A stretch of 5,210 bases of DNA from Anaerolineales bacterium (GTDB lineage: Bacteria > Chloroflexota > Anaerolineae > Anaerolineales > Villigracilaceae). The position numbers and the translations under genes are program-made. Shown here piece after piece: positions 1 to 5,200 of the stretch (the first letter of the stretch is position 1; each line of letters opens with the position of its first letter). The notes under the pieces were generated by a model. The model had not been told where the DNA came from. It worked only from the letters and a program-made list of their open reading frames with translations, and ran no database searches. Where the stretch lies: assembly GCA_025938055.1 (NCBI GenBank), contig JAICQC010000340.1, positions 1-5,210 of the forward strand, read 5' to 3'.

Positions 1-297
1 GTGCGCTTCGTTCGTTTTGGGGCGCAGGCGGATTTCCTTGACCTCGATCTTGGTCTGAGCCCTTTTGGCTTCGCGTTCCTTTTTGGCACGTTCATAAATA
101 AACTTGCCATAATCGATCACCCGACAGACCGGCGGGTTGGCGTTGGGGGAGACTTCCACAAGATCCAAATCGGCGTCGCGTGCAATCTGCAAGGCTTGTC
201 GCATGGGAACAACACCAACGTTGCTGCCATCTGGCCCGATCAGGCGGACTTCCGCGACGCGGATGCCCTCATTAACTCGAAAATCTGTAGCGCTGAT
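1..297 (-). CDS. infC: Translation initiation factor IF-3, N-terminal part (partial; AUC start codon)
   Basis: IF-3 binds the 30S subunit, keeps it apart from 50S and proofreads the start codon and initiator tRNA. The 99 codons visible cover the N-terminal domain and the start of the linker helix; the C-terminal domain lies beyond base 1. Family hallmarks are [20 protein letters not shown] near residues 8-27, [24 protein letters not shown] near 43-66, then a basic linker ending in [16 protein letters not shown]. The start is placed at ATC (297-295): an in-frame stop TAG lies at 309-307, no ATG, GTG or TTG occurs between that stop and the conserved region, and AGGAG (308-304) sits 6 nt upstream. 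AUU, AUC or AUA starts are a known trait of infC that lets IF-3 repress its own translation. It lies downstream of thrS in the classical order but has its own promoter. Identity is very secure and the start is well supported. Confidence 0.95.
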   Translation of the reverse strand, partial: MSATDFRVNEGIRVAEVRLIGPDGSNVGVVPMRQALQIARDADLDLVEVSPNANPPVCRVIDYGKFIYERAKKEREAKRAQTKIEVKEIRLRPKTNEAH

Positions 298-303
298 AAG
301 TTT

Positions 304-308
304 CTCCT
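304..308 (-). promoter_or_regulatory. Ribosome binding site of infC
   Basis: AGGAG lies on the minus strand, 6 nt before the ATC codon at 297-295. This spacing, with the in-frame TAG immediately before it, fixes the unusual AUC as the start of infC. Confidence 0.85.
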
Positions 309-323
309 AGTTCAAAACAGTTG

Positions 324-340
324 ACCAGCCCACGGCTGGT
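324..340 (-). other. Hairpin in the infC 5' leader
   Basis: A perfect 7-bp stem, ACCAGCC / GGCTGGT, encloses a 3-nt loop. It lies between the predicted transcription start (about 347) and the ribosome binding site of infC, ending 15 nt before the AGGAG. Read on the + strand it is followed by TTTT, but no + strand gene ends here, so a leader structure is the better reading. Its function is unknown; it could stabilise the mRNA or help set translation rate. Confidence 0.5.
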
Positions 341-353
341 TTTTGGCGGACGA

Positions 354-383
354 ATGATACCATGCACAGCGAGGAATCGTCAA
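354..383 (-). promoter_or_regulatory. Sigma-70-type promoter of infC
   Basis: On the minus strand, TTGACG (383-378, 5 of 6 to the -35 consensus) is followed by an 18-nt spacer and TATCAT (359-354, 5 of 6 to the -10 consensus). An extended -10 TG sits at 362-361. The predicted transcription start near 347 gives a leader of about 50 nt. It lies just after the thrS terminator, so infC and the genes behind it can be transcribed independently of thrS. This is assigned by eye from consensus matches. Confidence 0.7.
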
Positions 384-384
384 C

Positions 385-443
385 AAAAAAGACGTTTTCT
401 CGCGCGGAGCAGAGAGTGGGTGTTCGCGCCGCTCCGCGCGAGA
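385..443 (-). terminator. Intrinsic terminator (or attenuator) after thrS
   Basis: A perfect, very GC-rich 13-bp stem (arms 443-431 and 410-398) encloses a 20-nt loop and starts 3 nt after the thrS stop codon. On the minus strand the stem is followed by AAACGTC and six T (390-385). The T run begins 7 nt after the stem rather than directly at it, so termination may be incomplete and some thrS transcripts may continue into infC. Confidence 0.7.
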
Positions 444-446
444 GTG

Positions 447-2258
447 TTACAACTCTGGCGCCCTTCTGACAATCCTGTCCTTTGCACGTCCCAGGAACTC
501 ACCCAGCGGAATATTATTCTGCTGGCTTCCATCTCGTACACGCAGAGAGACCTGCCCGGCATTCATTTCATTTTCACCGACCACGAGCATATAGGGTACC
601 TTCATCAACTGCGCCTGCCTGATCTTGGCATTCATACGCTGCGCACTAACGTCTGCATGGGCGCGGATTCCGTTCTCGCGTAATTGCTGGACGATGCCAT
701 TCGCATACTCATTCTGTCCATCTGTGATTGGGATGACGCGGACCTGTTCCGGTGAAAGCCAGACCGGGAAGTTGCCTGCATAATGCTCAAGCAGGAACCC
801 GATCATGCGCTCGTGCGTACTCAACGGAGCGCGATGAATGCACAACGGCACTTCTTCATTGCCTTCCTTGTTCGTGAACTTGAGATCGAAACGGGCAGGC
901 TGGGCAAAATCCACCTGGTTCGTCATCAGGGAAAATTCCCTTCCGATAGCGCTCCAGACCTGGACGTCGATTTTTGGACCATAGAACGCTGCTTCATCTT
1001 CGGCTTCGACATATGGCACATTGCCGTTCGTCATTGCGCGGCGGACCATGTCTTCCGTCTTGAGCCACAGGCGTTCATTATCTACGTACTTCTTGCCAAG
1101 TCCTTCTTTGCTGTGCAAGGAGAGACGCATCACATACTTCTCGATGCCAAACAGTTCGAAGTACTTGCGATACATACCGATGACCGCCAGAAATTCCTCT
1201 TCGAACTGGTCCTCCGTCACATAGATATGGGCGTCATTCATCTGCATCGAGCGGACGCGCATCAACCCGAACAGTTCACCAGATTTTTCGTAGCGGTAGC
1301 ATGTCCCATATTCTGCCAGGCGAATAGGCAGGTCGCGATAGGAACGACCCTTCGCCCCGAAGATTTTATGGTGCATCGGGCAGTTCATCGGCTTGACATA
1401 GTATTTCACGCCTTCGATTTCCATCGATGGATACATGCTCTCGGCATAATAGGGCAGGTGACCTGAATGCAGGAACAAATCTTCCTTCGAAACGACCGGC
1501 GTGCGGACACGCAGGTAGCCCGCTTTTTCTTCCATCTCTTTGGCAAGTGCTTCCAGCTCTTCGATCATGACGCCGCCGTTCGGCAGCCAGAGCGGTAAGC
1601 CGGGACCCACTTCATCATCGAACATGTAGATTTCCAGATCCCTGCCCAGCTTGCGGTGGTCACGCTTCTTGGCTTCTTCCAACTGGTGAAGGTAAGCTTT
1701 GAGCTGCTGCGCATTCTCCCATGCCGTGCCGTAGATGCGTTGCAGCATCTTGTTGTGCTCGTCGCCACGCCAGTAGGCGCCCGCAATGGACATCAGCTTG
1801 AAGGCATCCTGCTTGACCTCCTTCGTATTTTGCACGTGAGGTCCGCGGCAAAGGTCCACGAACGTATCGTGCTGGTAGATCGAAATCTCGGGCTTCTCTT
1901 TCAGCGGATTGCCATATTCATCGAAGCCGCCTTTTTCCAGGCCCTCGATCAACTCGACCTTATAGGGCTGTTCTTTGAAGATCTCACGCGCCTCATCTGC
2001 AGAAACGACCTGCTTCTTGAACTCATGCTTACCCTGCACGATCTGCCTCATCCGTTTTTCGATCTTTTCCAGATCCTCTGGCGTGAGGTTGCGAGGCAGA
2101 TCGAAATCATAGTAAAAGCCGTTCTCCACGGGAGGACCGATCGTGTACTTTGCCTCGGGGAACATTTCGACAACTGCCTGCGCCATGATGTGCGCGGCAG
2201 AGTGGCGGATCTTATAGAGATAGGACTCTTCGTACTTTTCCTGAACTTGTTGCGACAT
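447..2258 (-). CDS. thrS: Threonyl-tRNA synthetase, TGS-less form
   Basis: This is a class II synthetase that charges tRNA-Thr with threonine in the cytoplasm. At 603 aa it begins almost directly with the N2 editing domain, which carries HxxxH at H19/H23 and CxxxH at C137/H141. The catalytic core follows at about 205-500. The predicted zinc ligands are C293 (KPMNCPMHH), H344 (MNDAHIY) and H475 (CIHRAPLS). Motif 2 is around CYRYEKSGELFGLMRVRS (320-337), and motif 3 contains R484. The anticodon-binding domain is about 503-595. The usual N-terminal TGS domain of about 60 residues is absent. The start at 2258 is chosen because AAGGA (2270-2266) lies 7 nt upstream and homology begins soon after. 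The reading frame stays open to an ATG at 2369, but that 37-residue extension does not look like a TGS domain and its ATG is 15 nt from the nearest Shine-Dalgarno. The gene is controlled by the T-box upstream and followed by a terminator. Identity is certain; the start is likely. Confidence 0.97.
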   Translation of the reverse strand: MSQQVQEKYEESYLYKIRHSAAHIMAQAVVEMFPEAKYTIGPPVENGFYYDFDLPRNLTPEDLEKIEKRMRQIVQGKHEFKKQVVSADEAREIFKEQPYKVELIEGLEKGGFDEYGNPLKEKPEISIYQHDTFVDLCRGPHVQNTKEVKQDAFKLMSIAGAYWRGDEHNKMLQRIYGTAWENAQQLKAYLHQLEEAKKRDHRKLGRDLEIYMFDDEVGPGLPLWLPNGGVMIEELEALAKEMEEKAGYLRVRTPVVSKEDLFLHSGHLPYYAESMYPSMEIEGVKYYVKPMNCPMHHKIFGAKGRSYRDLPIRLAEYGTCYRYEKSGELFGLMRVRSMQMNDAHIYVTEDQFEEEFLAVIGMYRKYFELFGIEKYVMRLSLHSKEGLGKKYVDNERLWLKTEDMVRRAMTNGNVPYVEAEDEAAFYGPKIDVQVWSAIGREFSLMTNQVDFAQPARFDLKFTNKEGNEEVPLCIHRAPLSTHERMIGFLLEHYAGNFPVWLSPEQVRVIPITDGQNEYANGIVQQLRENGIRAHADVSAQRMNAKIRQAQLMKVPYMLVVGENEMNAGQVSLRVRDGSQQNNIPLGEFLGRAKDRIVRRAPEL

Positions 2259-2325
2259 TCTTGCTTCCTTTCTTGGAATTGTCATTACTATCGCCAAACG
2301 GAATTTCTGCGACCCGAAGAGGCGA

Positions 2326-2379
2326 TTAGCAACAACCTTCGGGGCACTGACGAGTGCTGGTAGTGTCATCTGCAGTCAT
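2326..2379 (-). CDS. Possible Thr-rich leader peptide between the T-box and thrS
   Basis: This 17-codon ORF, MTADDTTSTRQCPEGCC, has one of the strongest Shine-Dalgarno sites in the window: AAGGAGG (2391-2385), 5 nt before its ATG. Four of its codons are Thr (ACT, ACT, ACC, ACT at 2376, 2364, 2361 and 2355), and it ends in TAA 67 nt before thrS. It is in a different frame from thrS. It lies just after the T-box terminator, so it is present only in read-through transcripts. Two hairpins overlap or follow the Thr codons: GCACT/AGTGC (2357-2344) and CCCGAAG/CTTCGGG (2343-2313), the latter enclosing the stop codon. It might be a ribosome-stalling leader or a relic of an older thrS start. It is too short for homology, so being a real peptide gene is an inference from the ribosome binding site and Thr content. 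Confidence 0.4.
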   Translation of the reverse strand: MTADDTTSTRQCPEGCC

Positions 2380-2395
2380 CGTGGCCTCCTTAAAC

Positions 2396-2423
2396 AAAAA
2401 AACTCGCCCAAACACGGGGCGAG
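2396..2423 (-). terminator. T-box regulated intrinsic terminator of thrS
   Basis: A 7-bp stem, CTCGCCC / GGGCGAG (2423-2417 and 2409-2403), encloses a 7-nt loop and is followed at once by seven T (2402-2396). Its 5' arm is the segment that the T-box sequence would sequester in the antiterminator, so the two folds are mutually exclusive. With charged tRNA-Thr this terminator should form and stop transcription before thrS. Confidence 0.92.
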
Positions 2424-2665
2424 AATTCAATTCACGCGGTTCCACCCGAATTATACCGAAGACCGAAAGGTCTGAGGGTATATCTCTTAAGCCTCTAACG
2501 GAGCCATCCGTTCAACGTACTGGTACGGATGGGCGGCTGCCCATCCGTACGTTCTGCTTTACGCTCGCGAGGGGTTTTCCGTGATTTTTCCTGGAAGAAG
2601 TTCTCAATCTTTGACTTCTTCTCCCTGTCAGGGACTTGACCACGTACTCGTCTCGGTCATCGCGT
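2396..2665 (-). ncRNA. T-box riboswitch, threonine-specific, thrS leader
   Basis: This leader RNA senses the charging state of tRNA-Thr and controls thrS by antitermination. The base of Stem I pairs ACGC (2665-2662) with GCGT (2564-2561). The specifier loop sets AGTA (2648-2645) opposite GAA (2579-2577), flanked above by a 6-bp helix (2644-2639 with 2585-2580) and below by GAG/CTC (2654-2652 with 2571-2569). The specifier codon ACC (2575-2573) follows GAA-A, as in known glyQS T-boxes, and would pair with anticodon GGU of tRNA-Thr. A distal arm with AGGGAG and an 8-bp stem (2621-2614 / 2602-2595) follows. Downstream are a perfect 12-bp Stem II (2550-2539 / 2534-2523), a 6-bp hairpin (2512-2497), Stem III (2481-2453) and the T-box sequence TGGAACCGCG (2444-2435). 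GGG at 2447-2445 can pair with CCC in the terminator arm to form the antiterminator. It begins 10 nt after tRNA-Val. Confidence 0.93.
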
Positions 2666-2675
2666 TTCAATATTG

Positions 2676-2749
2676 TGGGCGAGATAGGGCTCGAACCTAC
2701 GACCTCTGCTATGTCAAAGCAGTGCTCTAACCAACTGAGCTACCCGCCC
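2676..2749 (-). tRNA. tRNA-Val (anticodon GAC)
   Basis: All arms can be read on the minus strand. The acceptor is GGGCGGG / CTCGCCC with one G-T pair. The D stem is GCTC/GAGC with loop AGTTGGTTA. The anticodon stem is CTGCT/AGCAG with loop TTGACAT, giving anticodon GAC (positions 34-36), which reads GUC. The variable loop is AGGTC, and the T arm is GTAGG, TTCGAGC, CCTAT. The discriminator is A (2676). The next bases are CAA, so the 3' CCA is not encoded and must be added by CCA-adding enzyme. A near-consensus promoter lies just upstream. No terminator separates its 3' end from the thrS T-box, so the tRNA is probably the first part of the thrS transcript and is cut out by RNase P and 3' processing. 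Confidence 0.97.
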
Positions 2750-2760
2750 GAGGGACTGCT

Positions 2761-2789
2761 ATTATAACGAGGGAAAAGGAAATTTGCAA
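2761..2789 (-). promoter_or_regulatory. Promoter of tRNA-Val and probably of the T-box/thrS unit
   Basis: On the minus strand, TTGCAA (2789-2784, 4 of 6 to the -35 consensus) is followed by a 17-nt spacer and a perfect -10 TATAAT (2766-2761). The predicted start near 2754 leaves a tRNA 5' leader of about 5 nt. No convincing second promoter is visible between the tRNA and the T-box, so this one probably drives thrS as well. Confidence 0.8.
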
Positions 2790-2815
2790 TCCCAACCGGG
2801 CGAAATGCCTTGCGG

Positions 2816-2821
2816 TATAAT
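2816..2821 (+). promoter_or_regulatory. -10 element of the sortase gene, predicting a leaderless mRNA
   Basis: A perfect TATAAT lies 9 nt before ATG 2831, so transcription would start about at the start codon (near 2828-2831). No good -35 is visible at 16-18 nt spacing, where CAACCG-like sequence is found. The element faces away from the tRNA-Val promoter; the two -10 boxes are 49 bases apart. Confidence 0.55.
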
Positions 2822-2830
2822 CCCTTCGCC

Positions 2831-3727
2831 ATGCCGAGACGGAAATCCCCCGAAGACATGTCTGTCGAAGAACTGCGCCGTTTGCTGATCGAGAAACGGC
2901 GCGGCGCGCGGCGCGAGCGGCTGGAGCATTTTAAGAGAACGGGCCGCGTCGTGGACGTTGCCACGGATGTTCTTGCAGAGTCTGCCCCGGTGGTGGAAAC
3001 GCTCGAGGAAACGACCGATCAGCCTCAGGTCCCGGTTTCGAAGCGGCGGCGGGTGATGGACAGGTTCCTCCTGGCGGTGGAAATCCTGGCAGTGGTCGGA
3101 CTCGTGGGAGTCCTAATCAGCGGATTTGGCATCCTGCGTGATCTCAATGCAGAGGTCGCTTCTGCCCTGATCCAGGAAACGTTCACGCCGACGCCGCTGG
3201 TGATGGCGGTGGTATTGCCGTCGGGACATACGCCGCCGGATGCGCAGGGAAACACGCGACCGAATATCGATGAAATCCCGGCGCACCTGCAGCCGATGGT
3301 TCAGTCGCTGGAAAACCTCCCGGTGCCGACACCTGCACCTGACCAGGCAATCCGTATCCAGATCCCGGCGATCGAGGTCGATGCGCCGATTGTGCAGGGT
3401 GATGGGTGGGAGCAGCTCAAGAAGGGCGTGGGGCAGAACATTGGCTCTGCAAACCCTGGGCAGAACGGCAATGTGGTCCTTTCGGCGCACAATGATGTCT
3501 ATGGAGAGCTGTTCCGTTATCTGGACCAGCTTAAGGCTGGAGATCAGGTCATCATATACACGCAGCAGAGACAATATGTGTATGTTGTGGACCGTACCGC
3601 CATCGTCGAACCGACTGCGGTGGAGGTGATGGCATCCACAGGCAGCCCGACGGCGACGCTGATTTCGTGCTACCCATATCTTGTGAATAAAGAGCGCATT
3701 GTCGTTTTTGCGCGATTACAGAATTAA
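2831..3727 (+). CDS. Membrane-anchored sortase, class D-like
   Basis: Sortases are extracytoplasmic cysteine transpeptidases that cut a C-terminal sorting motif in secreted proteins and attach them to the cell surface or to each other. The 298-aa protein has a charged, Arg-rich cytoplasmic part (1-75, helical around 11-35), one membrane span (about 79-101), a Pro/Thr-rich stalk (about 115-172) and a sortase barrel (about 174-296). The predicted catalytic residues are H220 in VVLSAHND, C280 in ATLISCYPY and R289 in NKERIVVF; all three are present. The class D assignment rests on the TLISCYPY style of the cysteine motif and is tentative. ATG 2831 is preferred over the in-frame TTG at 2810, because the latter precedes the -10 box, neither has a Shine-Dalgarno, and a leaderless start at 2831 fits TATAAT at 2816. 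No substrate with an LPxTG-like motif is in the window. A small membrane protein gene follows 10 nt downstream. Confidence 0.9.
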   Translation: MPRRKSPEDMSVEELRRLLIEKRRGARRERLEHFKRTGRVVDVATDVLAESAPVVETLEETTDQPQVPVSKRRRVMDRFLLAVEILAVVGLVGVLISGFGILRDLNAEVASALIQETFTPTPLVMAVVLPSGHTPPDAQGNTRPNIDEIPAHLQPMVQSLENLPVPTPAPDQAIRIQIPAIEVDAPIVQGDGWEQLKKGVGQNIGSANPGQNGNVVLSAHNDVYGELFRYLDQLKAGDQVIIYTQQRQYVYVVDRTAIVEPTAVEVMASTGSPTATLISCYPYLVNKERIVVFARLQN

Positions 3728-3737
3728 GGAGTTTCAA

Positions 3738-3908
3738 ATGGCTAAGAAAAGCAAAAGGACCACGACTTCCGTGAGCATGACACCTTCCACAACGCGCACG
3801 GAATTTAACCCCGATTACACCTATGTGAAACGCGACCTGGCGCGCATTGGTACTCTGGCGGGGTTCTTTGTCCTTGTACTCGTGGTCCTGTCATTCTTCC
3901 TGCAGTAG
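3738..3908 (+). CDS. Small single-span membrane protein, 56 aa, unknown function
   Basis: Not recognised as a named family. The 56-aa product has a basic start (MAKKSKR), a Ser/Thr-rich stretch (about 8-21), the segment FNPDYTYVKRDLARIG (23-38) and one C-terminal membrane span (about 39-55, GFFVLVLVVLSFFL), so it is likely a tail-anchored protein with the N-terminus in the cytoplasm. AAGGAG (3726-3731) overlaps the sortase stop codon and lies 6 nt before ATG 3738, giving a 10-nt gap and translation from the same mRNA as the sortase. It has no sorting motif, so it is not an obvious sortase substrate. The good ribosome binding site and clear protein-like composition make it a real gene; a role near the sortase is only suggested by position. 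Confidence 0.8.
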   Translation: MAKKSKRTTTSVSMTPSTTRTEFNPDYTYVKRDLARIGTLAGFFVLVLVVLSFFLQ

Positions 3909-3992
3909 GAAAGTAACTTGTATATGTACCCTGTCTCCGCAATGGGAGGTATGAACAAAGAGGACTAATACGGTTCGATCCACTCTCCTCAA

Positions 3993-4013
3993 ACATATTA
4001 CCCTACAATATGT
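3993..4013 (+). other. Small hairpin in the 3' untranslated region
   Basis: A 7-bp perfect inverted repeat, ACATATT / AATATGT, encloses a 7-nt loop ACCCTAC. It is AT-rich and has no T run, so it is not a terminator by itself. It lies in the 120 bases between the 56-aa protein gene and the strong hairpin at 4029. Nothing else recognisable is present in that stretch (3909-4028). Confidence 0.35.
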
Positions 4014-4028
4014 CCCTCGCTGAGCGTT

Positions 4029-4066
4029 AATCGAAACCCCTTCCAAAGCAGGAAGGGGTTTCGATT
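4029..4066. terminator. Strong hairpin terminator between convergent genes
   Basis: A perfect 16-bp stem (4029-4044 with 4051-4066) encloses a 6-nt loop AAAGCA. On the + strand it is followed by T-rich sequence (TTGTCTGTTTGTGTT, counting from 4065), which fits termination of the sortase transcript. On the minus strand it begins 11 nt after the stop of the membrane protein gene and the tail is less T-rich (ending GATTAACG), so it may stop both transcripts but more weakly on that side. Confidence 0.85.
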
Positions 4067-4077
4067 GTCTGTTTGTG

Positions 4078-5190
4078 TTATTCTCCCACAGGGACCAATT
4101 CAGCTTGTGATGCTATAGCAGGCAAGGCTTTGATTTCACGATAGGTCAGCGTCCAAACCGTGGATGTGTAAACCGTTTGCCAGCTCCCCAACAGCAGCCA
4201 GGGCGAGAAGGCAATGATGAAAAACAGGGGCAGGACGAAGAGACCGGCGGCGATCCAGGGCAGGGGACCCGTGAGGAACAGGCTGAAGAACCCAACCAGC
4301 AGCAAGGCAGGGATGGCGGCTATGATGGCGGCAAGGATCGCCGTGATAATCACAACGGGGATCGTAACGATGAAGGCAAGAATGGAAGCAATGATCCAGG
4401 CGATTCCCAGACCGATCATCACGAGCCACATTAGCCCAACATTCTTCCAATTCTCACGAACCATGGCAAAGCCGCCGCGCAGGGATTCACGTACGCCAGC
4501 AGCTTCCAGCACCGCCACCCGCCAGAAGAAGGGACGCAGTAAGCTGAACAGGATGCTCCAAACCAGGACGATAAAACCTCCCAAGAAGATCAAACCGAAT
4601 ATGCCCACGAGGCTTGCCGGGGTGAGGGTAGCGTTGCCATTTAATGTCGACAGGAAAAAGCTCGCAGCGCCAATCAGCAATCCTGCAAAAAAGAGTATAG
4701 CTGGCAGGTTCACGATCAGGTTGATCAGGAACAGCCGCCAGGCCGTACGAGACCATCCGATCCGAAAGCCCTCCCGAACACTCATCTTCGCGCCTGTGTT
4801 TTCATACTCATCCACCATACGAATAACCGCGGTCTCAGAAACATATCGTGCAATTGCCATGATAATGCCTACAAGCAGCATGAACACGACGAAGATACCA
4901 ACAATCCAGAGAAAGGAGGTCAATGCCTCACCCGTGATGTTTGCATCAGGGATTCCCTCCTGGAATAGCTTATCCATCTCGCGGTTGAATTCGCTGAAGA
5001 ATTCCTGCATGCTTTGCGGGGTAGGCGGCTGATTGTTGTTTCCATCCTCCTGAAATTGCATACCGTTATTGCCGTTGCCATTGAGTGAACTACCTGCGGC
5101 GAGAGCCAGGATCAAACCGAAGACCCATAATGCTCGATAACTCCACAGAATATGCCAGGCACGTTGTAAAATTTTGACGGGGTCTATCAT
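4078..5190 (-). CDS. Multi-span membrane protein of unknown function
   Basis: The specific family is not recognised. The 370-aa product has about seven hydrophobic spans: near 16-34, 91-115, 153-181, 193-219, 250-275, 276-303 and 306-336. A characteristic start, ILQRAWHILWSYRALWVFG (7-25), precedes the first span. Between spans 1 and 2 lies an Asn/Gln-rich loop (about 36-60) and an acidic helix-like stretch (61-85). Soluble segments VIRMVDEYENTGAKMSVREGF (122-142) and AVLEAAGVRESLRGGFAMVRENW (226-248) resemble each other in layout, each a short V-x-E linker then an amphipathic stretch running into the next span, which hints at an internal duplication. The start at 5190 has AAGGAG (5202-5197) 6 nt upstream. 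It is convergent with the sortase pair, and its promoter lies outside the window. A transporter-like or membrane-organising role is possible but unsupported. Confidence 0.85.
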   Translation of the reverse strand: MIDPVKILQRAWHILWSYRALWVFGLILALAAGSSLNGNGNNGMQFQEDGNNNQPPTPQSMQEFFSEFNREMDKLFQEGIPDANITGEALTSFLWIVGIFVVFMLLVGIIMAIARYVSETAVIRMVDEYENTGAKMSVREGFRIGWSRTAWRLFLINLIVNLPAILFFAGLLIGAASFFLSTLNGNATLTPASLVGIFGLIFLGGFIVLVWSILFSLLRPFFWRVAVLEAAGVRESLRGGFAMVRENWKNVGLMWLVMIGLGIAWIIASILAFIVTIPVVIITAILAAIIAAIPALLLVGFFSLFLTGPLPWIAAGLFVLPLFFIIAFSPWLLLGSWQTVYTSTVWTLTYREIKALPAIASQAELVPVGE

Positions 5191-5200
5191 TCTATTCTCC

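Noticed and set aside
1..324. 107-codon + strand open frame at the left edge
   Set aside because: It is antisense to infC, whose protein sequence is unmistakable.
321..344. Hairpin with following TTTT read as a + strand terminator
   Set aside because: No + strand gene or transcript is supported upstream; it fits better as the leader hairpin of infC.
1656..2363. 235-codon open frame on the + strand opposite thrS, with similar ones at 783-1466 and 1565-1786
   Set aside because: They are shadows of thrS. thrS has full family motifs, while these have no recognisable domain and no ribosome binding site.
2259..2369. N-terminal extension of thrS to the in-frame ATG at 2369
   Set aside because: The nearest Shine-Dalgarno is 15 nt from that ATG but 5 nt from the out-of-frame ATG at 2379. 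The extension lacks TGS-like sequence, and a good ribosome binding site precedes ATG 2258.
3113..3574. 153-codon minus-strand open frame inside the sortase gene
   Set aside because: Arg-rich shadow frame; the sortase catalytic residues are on the + strand.
3944..3968. GGGAGG followed by ATG AAC AAA GAG GAC TAA, a five-codon mini-ORF
   Set aside because: The spacing between the purine run and ATG is only about 1 nt and the peptide is trivially short, so chance is more likely.
3936..3985. Short stretches resembling rRNA words (TCCGCAATGGG; GACTAATACGGTTCGA)
   Set aside because: The likeness is limited to about ten bases each and the flanks do not match rRNA, so I treat it as coincidence.
4214..5032. 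272-codon + strand open frame opposite the membrane protein gene
   Set aside because: Its Arg/Lys/Pro/Ser-rich, low-complexity composition is typical of an antisense shadow; the minus-strand frame has coherent membrane spans and a Shine-Dalgarno.
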